From: Notospermus geniculatus
Lineage: Eukaryota; Nemertea; Pilidiophora; Heteronemertea; Lineidae
NCBI GenBank assembly: GCA_002633025.1
Contig: NMRB01000497.1
Coordinates: forward strand, 207,665-271,664
Direction of reading: 5' to 3'
Length of the DNA stretch: 64,000 nt
Positions 53,935 through 63,934 of this stretch are shown here, piece by piece (position 1 is the stretch's first letter; every line of letters starts with the position of its first letter). Below the pieces are notes generated by a model. It saw nothing but the letters and a program-made list of their open reading frames with translations, made no database searches and was not told the DNA's origin. The position numbers and the translations under genes are program-made.

Positions 53935-56431
53935 GGATATTTCTTACTTGCGATAATTGTAAATGTTGATACACGCCATCTGGTGGCACGTATTTGAACG
54001 AACCGACCTCGAACTAGATCGAGGCGGGTTCGGTAACCCGCACCGTGTAAAAGCGATCAATCCATCCTGAACCGAACCCGCCCGAGGGGGGTGGAGGTAG
54101 GTTTCCTCGAACCAGCACCGTGTAAAAAGGGCTTTAATGCCGGATTGCATTGCCGGTGTGGCATATTTGAATCTTCTCCATCTGTAAGTATTCTCTAATA
54201 TTGTCTGACGGAAAAAAACTGAGGAGTGACATATACAGGACACACAGAGAAACGTGTCGATCTATCCAACTGCACTCAACGTTTCCCAAACAATAAACGC
54301 AAACGCTGGCAACGGAAACACTGGCAAATGTCGCGCTCGCTAAAACAGTTTTAATCAAGCTCATCGGGTGTTGGTCTTGTTACCTCGTCCGTTCATCGAT
54401 CTCACCGATTCCTGTTGCGAATACTTTTTACATTCGACGAGAACCACACAAAGGAAGTGTATACCTTCATGATGTACATTATTCTCAAATAAGACCAAAA
54501 AACTAATTATCACATGTTATTAAGTAATCGTTTTATTTGATAAAGAAGTAAATGGCCCGTTTAAAAGTAACTATACTGTAGTATAGTCATACGTATTCGG
54601 AGCTGTGTGAATGGAACACTGTGGCCCGAACTTAAAAAAGGTGTTTTTGGCCTGTCTTACTTGGACTTGTTTAAGCCTAAACATTTGTAAGACAGCAGTT
54701 AGACAAATCTACCAAAACACTGGTGTTTATCGAAATTTCGAACAACGCAAGGACGTCTACGGTGGCCCATAGAGCTCATTGATGAAAAATATTTACATTT
54801 GCAATTTTCATCAATGAGCTCTATGGGCCACCGTAGACGTCCGTCTAGCTAGTCAAGTCCAACCGGTGATTAAACGTGTATTTGAGAGGATGCGCAGTTT
54901 TCCGAATCCTACTCCGACTTCAAATACGAGAATGAATTGCAGTCCGCTGTGGACATCCTTGATAAAAACAATTTGATAGACGTTTGCAAATCGTAAAATG
55001 CCATAACCTTTTGTGGCAGAAAAATTTTGACTCGTATCGGAAGTGTGCATAAATCGCAAATATCGTTGTGGTCATAGTCGTGTCTCAAAGTCGTAACGAC
55101 TAGGATTACGACTTCAATATTCATTATTTATCCGCACTTCCGATTTATTAGGCCAATTTTTTCTGCCATCAATTTATGGTGTTTGACGAATTGAAAACTT
55201 CTATCACATCGTTTTTATCAAGGATGTCCATAGCGGACTGCAATTAATTCTCGTAGTTGAAGTCGGAGTCGGAAAGCTGCGCATCCTCTCTATTGCCGAT
55301 CGCACTACCTTTGTTGAGACGTATGTAATAAATTGTAAAGGGGTATACCTTAGATGACCTCATTTGCCCGCCATTTTGTTGGCCACATTTGTCCCTAGCC
55401 ACAGATCGTTCGCCGTTAAATTTATTCCTTTAATGACATTTCGATTTGAATAAAAATCGAAAGATCGCTCTCGTCGTTCTTGAACACGGAAGTTGGCACT
55501 TTATTCAGGGAAAAGAAAGAAAAGGCTAAGGGTAAGGCCAAAAAAAAAAATATTGTCTGTTTCTTGTCCAGCAACTCAGCGAAAATTGATGCGGGCATGC
55601 GAATTTTTTTTTTAATTTTCAAATAATTTTTTTCCCGTTTTCTTCAAGGATGGGGGGAAATACCACCAGCAAACTATCTCTCCACATGTTTAAAGCACAG
55701 ATTTCATGAAAAACAAAGATGATTTCAAGTGATGAAGCATTTCTATGCATTGTATAGAAGGCGCTGCGTAACCAAAGTGGGAAAATTTGAAATTGGTGAG
55801 AAAAAAAAATTTCGATGCGGGGGGTCTGGGAATGATGCGGGCGCGGACAAGAAACAAATACTTTATTTTTTTTGGCCTAATAACACTTCTCGAAATTTCA
55901 TTATCAACCGGACCTAATTTGATCTAAATTGCTTTTATCTCATATCAGTAACTTGTGTTCTAGTAGGCCTTGGCCATTCACTTTGTAAGAAATGCATGTA
56001 GGTCGACGATATCAGAAAACCCAGTGTACTGTACATTACATGCGTCACATCCTGGTATTGCCACAATTTGATAATGTTCAACAAAAATCTCCAGGATATG
56101 GCCCAAACATCACTCGCGTCTACTTTGGAATAGAGAAAGCGTTGTCGATCTACTCGGAGTAACATACATGTATTGACCTCGGATAGGAAATTAATTGCAC
56201 AAGACGTAAAAATCACTGATCTCATGATGAAAGGCCTGTTATTACTGTTATGTATGACGCTTGGTGTCCATTTGTGTGTTCACATCTGCTACGCAGGTTT
56301 GTATCAACAGGATTTGATCTATTTGAATGCCATCGCTTACCGCTGCAGTGCACAACATGCCGGTAACTCTGTCGCTTGGACGCTGGGGCGGGCTGGTTTT
56401 CCCGGGGAGAGCACACTCCAGATATGTAATT
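53935..56431 (+). repeat. Contig start overlapping the previous contig (copy 2)
   Basis: Begins at the base corresponding to 50783 and extends past the point where the first contig stops (56431 corresponds to 53281). Confidence 0.95.
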
Positions 56432-56803
56432 CAACTCAGCTAACAACCAGGAACAGCCAAAACTGTAACTACTTCTGTTCAAATAATGCTAATTTGACGT
56501 CTCTCTTGAGAGAACTCCATGGATATTCTGGTGATCGTGTAGTACATCTTGTTGTGCAAACAGTGTTGGATATATCACAGATTCTTAGCGTTATTAGAAC
56601 CGTCCTACAGAGACATGATGTGATTGTGTATCTTGGCGTCAATGCTTCTCTATTGAATCAAGCGTTGCCTCTAGAGAAGACGTTTCCTGGTCAGATAAAT
56701 GTTGGGGCTATTTGTCTGTCCCAAGTTGGAAGACGCCAGGTGACGCCCGATTTAACTTTTTACCCAGACGCTGTTTCCAATAAATGTCAAAAACAAGCAC
56801 CTG
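56224..56803 (+). CDS. Poly-Link secreted protein, N-terminal exon (signal peptide plus unknown domain)
   Basis: Start at one of the two ATGs at 56224/56227, directly before a signal peptide (MMKGLLLLLCMTLGVHLCVH, ending ICYAG); the upstream in-frame ATG at 56173 would bury it and is treated as 5' UTR. About 170 mature residues follow that I do not recognise. They contain six cysteines or so (YRC, QIC, NCNYFC, AICL, KCQ) and N-glycosylation sequons NST, NLT and NAS. The exon ends CCT G|GTAAGT, phase 1, compatible with all downstream Link exons. The gene then continues through at least 13 Link exons. A secreted or extracellular-matrix role is inferred from signal peptide, sequons and Link modules. 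Confidence 0.8.
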
Positions 56804-57280
56804 GTAAGTATACAATTTCCAGAAAGTAATCTTATATCTTCGACCAGAAAAGTTGAAACTAAAATAACCACCTCAGCCGGCACCCCGGTTGAGCGAAAAT
56901 GGAGAAAGTGATTTGGAATGAGTGTACACATTGTACTGATCCACCTATGCAGCACGGTGGTTGAAAAAAGTTGTTGAATAAAGTGGTACAGGTCATTTGG
57001 AACATGCATACAAATTGTCCCCCATGTAGCACCGTGGTGGGATAAAATCGTGCACGTCATTTTGGACGACAATTCGTAGTGTCCTTAACCACTTCATGCA
57101 ACTCTATGGCTGAATAAAATCGTGCATTGAAATGAACATGCCCATTGTCCTGAACCACCCAATACAGCACCGTGATTGAATGAAAATTTATGTGCGAAGA
57201 CAAAAAAGAAGTGTCAATTCAAATTTAGATGATAGTATAACAGGTACAATTTAAAGAGTCTCATATTACATCCGTTACAG

Positions 57281-57568
57281 CGCAAATAGTTCACATCCAG
57301 GACGATAGCGGTTGGTACAAAATTCCATCACCCGCTGCCGCTGCTGCTAAATGCGGCAAACAAGGCATGAGGTTAGCTACACAAGGCCAGCTCTGGGAGG
57401 CTTGGAAAGAAGGAATGGACGTCTGTTCTTGTGGATGGCTTGCTGATGGTAGTGTGGGATATCCCATCCAGAGACCGAGGAGTGGTTGTGGAACTGGTGC
57501 ACCAGGGATTAGAACATGTTCCCGTACTCCAAGTGATGGATGGAATGCCTATTGCACAAGGTCACAAT
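57281..57568 (+). CDS. Link-domain exon L1
   Basis: Acceptor atccgttacag, donor GTGAGT; 288 bp, phase 1-1. The most divergent module at its start (QIVHIQDDSGWYKIPSPAAA, KCGKQGMRLAT), then the standard core CSCGWLADGSVGYPIQRPRS and GIRTCSRTPSDGWNAYC. Link (Xlink) modules are ~95-residue C-type-lectin-like folds that bind hyaluronan in vertebrate matrix proteins. Its 3' intron (126 bp) has the A-type flank. Confidence 0.92.
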
Positions 57569-57694
57569 GTGAGTGAATTATGCATTGCCTGTTCTCATCG
57601 ATACCTTCATGTTTTAAAACTCAGAGAAATCTGTGTGTGGTTGGTAGTTCATGTGCAGAGGCGTTCTTAGGCTATCCTTTATTTTCTCCTCCAG

Positions 57695-57982
57695 TGCCCG
57701 TTGTCCACATCCAAAGTGATGGAGGATGGTACAAACTCCCATCATCAGCTGAGGCCGCAAGCAAATGTGCCATTCAGGGTATGAGGTTAGCCACTCGCGG
57801 TCAGCTTGCTGAAGCTTGGAAACAAGGAATGGATGTCTGTTCTTGCGGATGGCTGGCTGACGGTAGTGTTGGATATCCCATTCAGAGACCGAGAAGTGGT
57901 TGTGGAACGGGTGCAGCAGGGATTAGAACATGCTCTAGTACTCCAAGAGATGGATGGAATGCCTATTGCACCAAGTCAGAAT
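57695..57982 (+). CDS. Link-domain exon L2
   Basis: 288 bp, phase 1-1. B-like start (PVVHIQSDGGWYKLPSSAEA) with an SE-type end and AAGIRTCSSTPRDGW. The following 200-bp intron (ttggcccatctactgccaaa) is of a third type, shared only with the L3-L4 intron. Confidence 0.92.
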
Positions 57983-58182
57983 GTGAGTCTATTATGATAG
58001 GCCTATTTTGGCCCATCTACTACTGCCAAAACATAGAGTTGACCTCACTCAGTTGACTCTAAACCTGCTAGTTTTATTTTCTAGAGAAGAAGAGTAGGCG
58101 TAAAGACTGCACTGTATTTCAAAGAAGGTCTCCAGTTCCTGTTCCAATCATCGAGTGATTAGCTGTCTCTTTTCTACTCCAG

Positions 58183-58470
58183 TGCTCGTTGTGCACATCC
58201 AGAGTGATGGAGGATGGTACAAAATCCCAACATCAGCTGACGCCGCAAGCAAATGTGCCAGTCAAGGTATGAGATTAGCCACTCGCAGTCAGCTTACTGA
58301 AGCTTGGAAAGAAGGGATGGATGTCTGTTCTTGTGGATGGCTGGCTGACGGTAGTGTTGGATATCCCATCCAGAGACCGAGAAGTGGTTGTGGAACGGGT
58401 GCAGCAGGGATTAGAACATGCTCTAGTTCTCCAAGAGATGGATACAATGCCTATTGCACCAAGTCAGAAT
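58183..58470 (+). CDS. Link-domain exon L3
   Basis: 288 bp, phase 1-1. LVVHIQSDGGWYKIPTSADA start, AAG variant at GCGTGAAGIRTC, and DGYNAYC where other modules have GWNAYC. Its upstream and downstream introns are near-copies of each other, so L3 arose by duplication of a single exon-intron unit. Confidence 0.92.
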
Positions 58471-58675
58471 GTGAGTCTATTACTAACAGTATGATATTTT
58501 GGCCCATCTACTGCCAAAACATAGAGTTGACCTCACTCAGTTGACTCTTAAAGCGGCTAGTTAGATTTTCTAGAGAAGGAGAGTAGGCGTAAAGACTGCA
58601 CTGTATTTCAAAGAAGGTCTCCTACCAGTTCCTTTTCTACTCATCGAGTGAGTAGCTGTCTCTTTTCTACCCCAG

Positions 58676-58966
58676 TGCTCGTTGTGCACGTCCAGAGTGA
58701 TGGAGGACGGTACAAAATCCCAACATCAGCTGCCGCCGCAAGCAAGTGTGCCAGTCATGGTATGAGATTAGCTACACGTGCTCAGCTGGCAGATGCCTGG
58801 AAGGAAGGCTTCGACATCTGTTCTTGTGGATGGCTCGCTGATGGTAGTGTGGGATATCCCATCCAGAGACCGAGAAGTGGTTGTGGAACTGGTGCGCCAG
58901 GGATTAGAACATGCTCCAGTACTCCCAGTGGTGAAGGATGGAATGCCTATTGTACCAAGTCAGATT
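58676..58966 (+). CDS. Link-domain exon L4
   Basis: 291 bp, phase 1-1; first exon with the extra codon (TPSGEGWNAYCTKSD). Carries GGRYK where all others have GGWYK, and SHGMRLAT. L3-type upstream intron but B-type downstream flank, so it may itself be a recombinant. Followed by the intron that contains a 668-bp foldback insertion. Confidence 0.92.
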
Positions 58967-59021
58967 GTGAGTATATTCTGTTCCACCACTTGCACCATCT
59001 CCTGCGGGAAAAAGACTTTAA

Positions 59022-59689
59022 AGCTGAACTTAATAGATATAAACCCCAAGCGGCAGAGGTAGAAATTACGAACAGCCACAGGGCACTTCCAAACTACCTC
59101 TGAAAACGGTAGGCCCTCTCTGACGGTCACAGTTGGTTTCACTTGCCACCACGCTCCTGATGAGGAAAGATCTCAGCACAGCTGCCAAATGAGAAAAATC
59201 GAAAAATAATCTGTTATGATACCGAGATATTCGAACCCACAACCCTATGATCGATTCGCCAACCTCTTTCTACTTGCGTCACAATGTGGCTACTTGCATA
59301 CAACAACGCCGATCTACAATAAAGTCGCTGTGGTTTGGAGGTCTCCATGAGGAAATAAAGCGATCGGAATTGTCGTCATGCAAGCAAGCAGTCTCCGTGA
59401 CGCATACAGAAAGAGTTTTGCGAATCGATCAGAGGGTTTTGGGTTCGAATCTCGGTACAATCACAGATTATTTTTTGTTTTTTTTTCTCATCTCGGTACA
59501 ATAACAGATTTTTTTTCCTCATTTGGCAGCTGTGCTGAAATCTTTACTGTTCCAGGGCGTGGTGGCAAGTGAAACCAACTGTGACCGTCCGAGAAGGTGT
59601 ATCGGTTTTAGAGTTAGTTTGGAAGTGCCTTGTGGCTGTTCGTAAATTCTACCTCTGCCGCTTGGGGTTTATATCTATAAAGTTCAGCA
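59022..59689. mobile_element. TTAA-flanked foldback element inserted in the L4-L5 intron (copy 2)
   Basis: 668 bp, ends AGCTGAACTTAATAGATATA and TATATCTATAAAGTTCAGCA, with TTAA at 59018-59021 and 59690-59693. The equivalent introns after L6, L9 and L12 have the uninterrupted site (e.g. gaccttaaggaatgaggcaa after L9). Arms carry gtgggttcgaa-type B boxes. TTAA duplications are typical of piggyBac- and Kolobok-type transposition. Confidence 0.9.
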
Positions 59690-59832
59690 TTAAGGAAGAC
59701 AACAACACACGCACATTACTACTCGATTGGAACAGTCAGCAACTCCAAATATGTAAGTTGCCCTTTTGGGAAGAGGGTTGTCATCCCACTCCCAGAGAGT
59801 TGAAAATTTCCTTTCTTTTGTTTCCCCAAAAG

Positions 59833-60120
59833 TTCCTGTGGTACATATTCAGAGTGATGGAGGATGGTACAAAATTTCAACATCCGCTGAGGCCGCAAGC
59901 AAATGTGCCAGTCAGGGTATGAGGTTAGCCACTCGCGATCAGCTTACTGAAGCTTGGAATGAAGGAATGGATGTCTGTTCTTGTGGATGGCTTGCTGATG
60001 GCAGTGTTGGATATCCCATCCAGAGACCAAGAAGTGGTTGTGGAACGGGTGCACCAGGGATTAGAACATGCTCTCGTACTCCAAGAGAAGGATGGAATGC
60101 CTATTGCACCAAGTCAGAAT
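59833..60120 (+). CDS. Link-domain exon L5 (type A)
   Basis: 288 bp, phase 1-1; A-type features: acceptor tttccccaaaag, PVVHIQSDGGWYKISTSAEA, RTPREGWNAYCTKSE. The donor is GTGGGT rather than the GTGAGT of all other Link exons, so it may splice less efficiently. Confidence 0.92.
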
Positions 60121-60243
60121 GTGGGTGAATTATGGCCTGTTGCCTTATATACCTCCCTCTTTTTAAACTCAGAGAAATCTGTGTACGTGCTGCCGGTTCC
60201 ATATATGGAAACGTTCTTAGTCGCTCTTTGTTTCCTCCTCCAG

Positions 60244-60534
60244 TGCCCGTTGTCCACATCCAGAGTGATGGAGGATGGTACAAAATCCCAACATCAGCTG
60301 ACGCCGCAGGCAAATGTGCCAATCAAGGTATGAGATTAGCTACCCGTGCACAGCTGACAGATGCCTGGAATGAAGGAATGGATGTCTGTTCTTGTGGATG
60401 GCTCGCTGATGGTAGTGTGGGATATCCCATCCAGAGACCGAGAAGTGGTTGTGGAACTGGTGCGCCAGGGATTAGAACCTGCGCCAGTACTCCCAGTGGT
60501 AACGGATGGAATGCCTATTGTACCAAGTCAGATT
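60244..60534 (+). CDS. Link-domain exon L6 (type B)
   Basis: 291 bp, phase 1-1; B-type features: acceptor gtttcctcctccag, KIPTSADAAGKCANQGM, ASTPSGNGWNAYCTKSD. Separated from L5 by 123 bp. Confidence 0.92.
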
Positions 60535-60731
60535 GTGAGTATCTGTCCCACTATTTGTACCATCTCCTATCGGAAAAAAAGACTTTAAGCAATGAATCAA
60601 CGACACAGCTACATTGTAACTAGATTGGAACAGTCGGCAACCTAAAGATGCCAAGTTTCCTCTTTTGGGAAGAAGGCTGGCATCCCACTCCCAGAGAGTT
60701 TAAAATGTCCTTTCTTTTGTTTCCCCAAAAG

Positions 60732-61022
60732 TTCCTGTGGTACATATTCAGAGTGATGGAGGATGGTACAAAATTTCAACATCCGGTGAGGCAGCAAGCA
60801 AATGTGCCAGTCAGGGTATGAGGTTAGCCACTCGTGATCAGGTTACTGAAGCTTGGAAAGAAGGAACGGATATTTGTTCTTGTGGATGGCTGGCTGACGG
60901 TAGTGTGGGTTATCCCATCCAGAGACCGAGAAAAGGTTGTGGAACTGGTGCGCCAGGGATTAGAACATGCTCCAGTACTCCAAGCGGTGTTGGATGGAAT
61001 GCCTATTGTACCAAGTCAGATT
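60732..61022 (+). CDS. Link-domain exon L7 (A/B hybrid)
   Basis: 291 bp, phase 1-1. 5' half and acceptor are type A (KISTSGEAASKC, tttccccaaaag); 3' half and downstream flank are type B (STPSGVGWNAYCTKSD, gtgagtatattctg). Also has RKGCGTG where others have RSGCGTG, and EGTDIC. Confidence 0.92.
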
Positions 61023-61202
61023 GTGAGTATATTCTGTTCCACCATTTGCACCATCTCCTACGGGAAAGGGGCTTTAAGGAATGAGGCAATAACACACGCA
61101 CATTATTACTCGATTGGAACAGTCAGCAACAGTCAGCAAGAGGGCTGTCATCCCACGGCCAAAGAGTTAATAACGTTTTCTTTCTTTTGTTTTCCCCCAA
61201 AG

Positions 61203-61490
61203 TACCTGTGGTGCATATTCAGAGTGATGGAGGATGGTATAAAATTTCAACACCAGCTGAGGCTGCAAGCAAATGTGCCCGTCAAGGTATGAGATTAGCC
61301 ACTCGCAGTCAGCTTACTGCAGCTTGGAATGTAGGAATGGATGTCTGTTCTTGTGGATGGCTTGCTGATGGCAGTGTTGGATATCCCATCCAGAGACCAA
61401 GAAGTGGTTGCGGAACGGGTGCACCAGGGATTAGAACATGCTCTCGTACTCCAAGAGAAGGATGGAATGCCTATTGCACCGAGTCAGAAT
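61203..61490 (+). CDS. Link-domain exon L8 (type A)
   Basis: 288 bp, phase 1-1. KISTPAEAASKCARQGM, AAWNVGMDVC and CTESE are local variants. Upstream intron (180 bp) is shortened relative to other B-to-A introns by loss of part of the tgcaagttgcccttttagg segment. Confidence 0.92.
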
Positions 61491-61611
61491 GTGAGTGAAT
61501 TATGGCCTGTTGCCTTCTATAACTCCATATTTTTAAACTCAGAGAAATCTGTGTGTGCTGCCGGTTCCATATATGGAAGTGTTCTTAGCCGCTCTTTGTT
61601 TTCTCCTGCAG

Positions 61612-61902
61612 TGTCCGTTGTCCACATCCAGAGTGATGGAGGATGGTACAAAATCCCAACATCAGCTGAAGCCGCAGGCAAATGTGCCAATCAAGGTATG
61701 AGATTAGCTACACGTGCACAGCTGACAGATGCCTGGAAGGAAGGGTTGGACGTCTGTTCTTGTGGATGGCTCGCTGATGGTAGTGTGGGATATCCCATCC
61801 AGAGACCGAGAAGCGGTTGTGGAACTGGTGCGCCAGGGATTAGAACATGCTCCAGCACTCCCAGTGGTGACGGATGGAATGCCTATTGCACCAAGTCAGA
61901 TT
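61612..61902 (+). CDS. Link-domain exon L9 (type B)
   Basis: 291 bp, phase 1-1. SVVHIQSDGGWYKIPTSAEA, AGKCANQGM, EGLDVC, STPSGDGW. Intron from L8 is 121 bp. Confidence 0.92.
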
Positions 61903-62103
61903 GTGAGTATATTCTGTTCCACAATTTGCACCATCTCCTACGCGAAAAGGACCTTAAGGAATGAGGCAACAACACAAGCACATTATTACTCGATAGGAAC
62001 ATTCAGCAACCCCAAAAATGCAAGTTGCCCTTTTAGGGGAGAGGGCTGTCATCCCACGCCAAGAGAGTTTATAAAGTTTTCTTTCTTTTGTTTTCCCAAA
62101 AAG

Positions 62104-62391
62104 TCCCTGTGGTGCATATTCAGAGTGATGGAGGATGGTATAAAATTTCAACATCAGCTGTGGCTGCAAGCAAATGTGCACGTCAAGGTATGAGATTAGC
62201 CACTCGTAGTCAGCTTACTGAAGCTTGGAATGAAGGAATGGATGTCTGTTCTTGTGGATGGCTTGCTGATGGCAGTGTTGGATATCCCATCCAGAGACCA
62301 AGAAGTGGTTGTGCAACGGGTGCACCAGGGATTAGAACATGCTCTCGTACTCCAAAAGAAGGATGGAATGCCTATTGCACCAAGTCAGAAT
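62104..62391 (+). CDS. Link-domain exon L10 (type A)
   Basis: 288 bp, phase 1-1. KISTSAVAASKCARQGM; the only module with GCATGAPGIRTC instead of GCGTG; RTPKEGW. Confidence 0.92.
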
Positions 62392-62514
62392 GTGAGTGAA
62401 TTATGGCCTGTTGCCTTCTATAACTCCATATTTTTAAACTCAGAGAAATCTGTGTGTGCTGCCGGTTCCATATATATGGAAGTGTTCTTAGGCGCTCTTT
62501 GTTTTTTCCTGCAG

Positions 62515-62805
62515 TGTCCGTTGTCCACATCCAGAGTGATGGAGGATGGTACAAAATCCCAACATCAGCTGACGCCGCAGGCAAATGTGCCAATCAAGGT
62601 ATGAGATTAGCTACGCGTGCACAGCTGACAGATGCCTGGAATGAAGGAATGGATGTCTGTTCTTGTGGATGGCTCGCTGATGGTAGCGTGGGATATCCCA
62701 TCCAGAGACCGAGAAGTGGTTGTGGAACTGGTGCTCCAGGGATTAGAACCTGCTCCAGCACTCCCAGTGGTGACGGATGGAATGCCTATTGCACCAAGTC
62801 AGATT
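62515..62805 (+). CDS. Link-domain exon L11 (type B)
   Basis: 291 bp, phase 1-1. KIPTSADAAGKCANQGM, WNEGMDVC, SSTPSGDGW. Nearly identical to L9. Intron from L10 is 123 bp. Confidence 0.92.
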
Positions 62806-62887
62806 GTGAGTATTCTGTTCCACCATTTGTACCATCTCCTACGGGAAAAAGACTTTAGGTAATGAGTCAACAACACAAGCACATTAT

Positions 62888-63037
62888 GGGAAGGTTTCGA
62901 AATCAAACGATGAACCAATCTTTTACGACAACGTTATTTTTCATACTGCACATTAACCAGATTTTGCATTGCACTTTCGGCACAAAAATAAAGTTGTCGT
63001 TAACGTTTACGTTTATCGTTTGATTTCGAAACCTCCC
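62888..63037. mobile_element. MITE family GGGAGGTTTCGAAATCAAAC, copy 3, in the L11-L12 intron
   Basis: 150 bp in opposite orientation to copy 1 (its fixed order of gttatttttcatactgcaca and ttgcattgcac is reversed). TTAT at 62884-62887 and 63038-63041. The paralogous intron after L9 reads cacattattactcgat without the element. Confidence 0.92.
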
Positions 63038-63155
63038 TTATAACTCGATCAGAGCGGTCAGCAACCTTAAAGATGCAAGTTGCCCTTTTAGGGAAGATGG
63101 CTGTCATCCCACGCCCAGAGAGTTTAAAGTTTCCTTTCTTTTGTTTTCCTAAAAG

Positions 63156-63446
63156 TGCCTGTGGTGCATATTCAAAGTGATGGAGGATGGTACAAAATTT
63201 CAACATCAACTGTGGCCGCAAGCAAATGTTCCAGTCAAGGTATGAGATTAGCCACTCGCGATCAGCTTACTCAAGCTTGGAAAGAAGGAATGGACATTTG
63301 TTCTTGTGGATGGCTGGCTGATGGTAGTGTGGGATATCCCATCCAGAGACCGAGAAGTGGTTGTGGAACTGGTGCTCCAGGGATTAGAACATGCTCCAGT
63401 ACTCCCAGTGGTGACGGATGGAATGCCTATTGTACCAAGTCAGATT
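63156..63446 (+). CDS. Link-domain exon L12 (A/B hybrid)
   Basis: 291 bp, phase 1-1. A-type start (KISTSTVAASKCSSQGM, tttcctaaaag acceptor) and B-type end (STPSGDGWNAYCTKSD and the tatattctgttacaccattt flank). QAWKEGMDIC is shared with no other module except for DIC in L4 and L7. Confidence 0.92.
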
Positions 63447-63646
63447 GTGAGTATATTCTGTTACACCATTTGCACCATCTCCTACGGGAGAAGGATCTTA
63501 CGGAATGCGGCAACAACACACGCACATTATTACTTGATTGGAAAAGTCAGCAACCCCAAAGATGCAAGTTGCCCTTTTAGGGGAGAGGGCTGTCATCCCA
63601 CGCCCAGAGAGTTTATAAAGTTTTCTTTCTTTTGTTTTCCCAAAAG

Positions 63647-63934
63647 TTTCTGTGGTGCATATTCAGAGTGATGGAGGATGGTATAAAATTTCAACATCAG
63701 CTGTGGCTGCAAGCAAATGTGCACGTCAAGGTATGAGATTAGCCACTCGCAGTCAGCTTACTGAAGCTTGGAATGAAGGAATGGATGTCTGTTCTTGTGG
63801 ATGGCTTGCTGATGGCAGTGTTGGATATCCCATCCAGAGACCAAGAAGTGGTTGTGGAACGGGTGCACCAGGGATAAGAACATGCTCTCGTACTCCAAGA
63901 GAAGGATGGAATGCCTATTGCACCAAGTCAGAAT
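63647..63934 (+). CDS. Link-domain exon L13 (type A), array continues
   Basis: 288 bp, phase 1-1. Protein almost identical to L10 (KISTSAVAASKCARQGM) but with the regular GCGTG and RTPREGW. Followed by the A-type flank (gaattatggtctgtttcctt ... aactcagagaaat), which precedes a type B exon everywhere else, so the next Link exon should lie ~60 bp beyond the window end. Confidence 0.92.

Noticed and set aside
53023-53997. Open frames of 259-324 codons spanning 53.0-54.0 kb
   Set aside because: They cross the gap; only 53074-53281 is real coding sequence and it mirrors 56224-56431.
50783-56431. Real tandem gene duplication of the poly-Link N-terminus
   Set aside because: The match begins and ends exactly at the contig ends flanking the gap, which is expected for unmerged overlapping contigs.
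57431-63671. Long alternative-frame ORFs over each Link exon (e.g. starting MSVLVDG or MPGRKG)
   Set aside because: They recur only because the Link exons recur; they are +1 shadows running into introns and lack the domain pattern.
57281-63934. Regularly spaced repeats that could suggest a CRISPR-like array
   Set aside because: Repeat units are coding exons of 288-291 bp in a eukaryote, with splice sites; not CRISPR.
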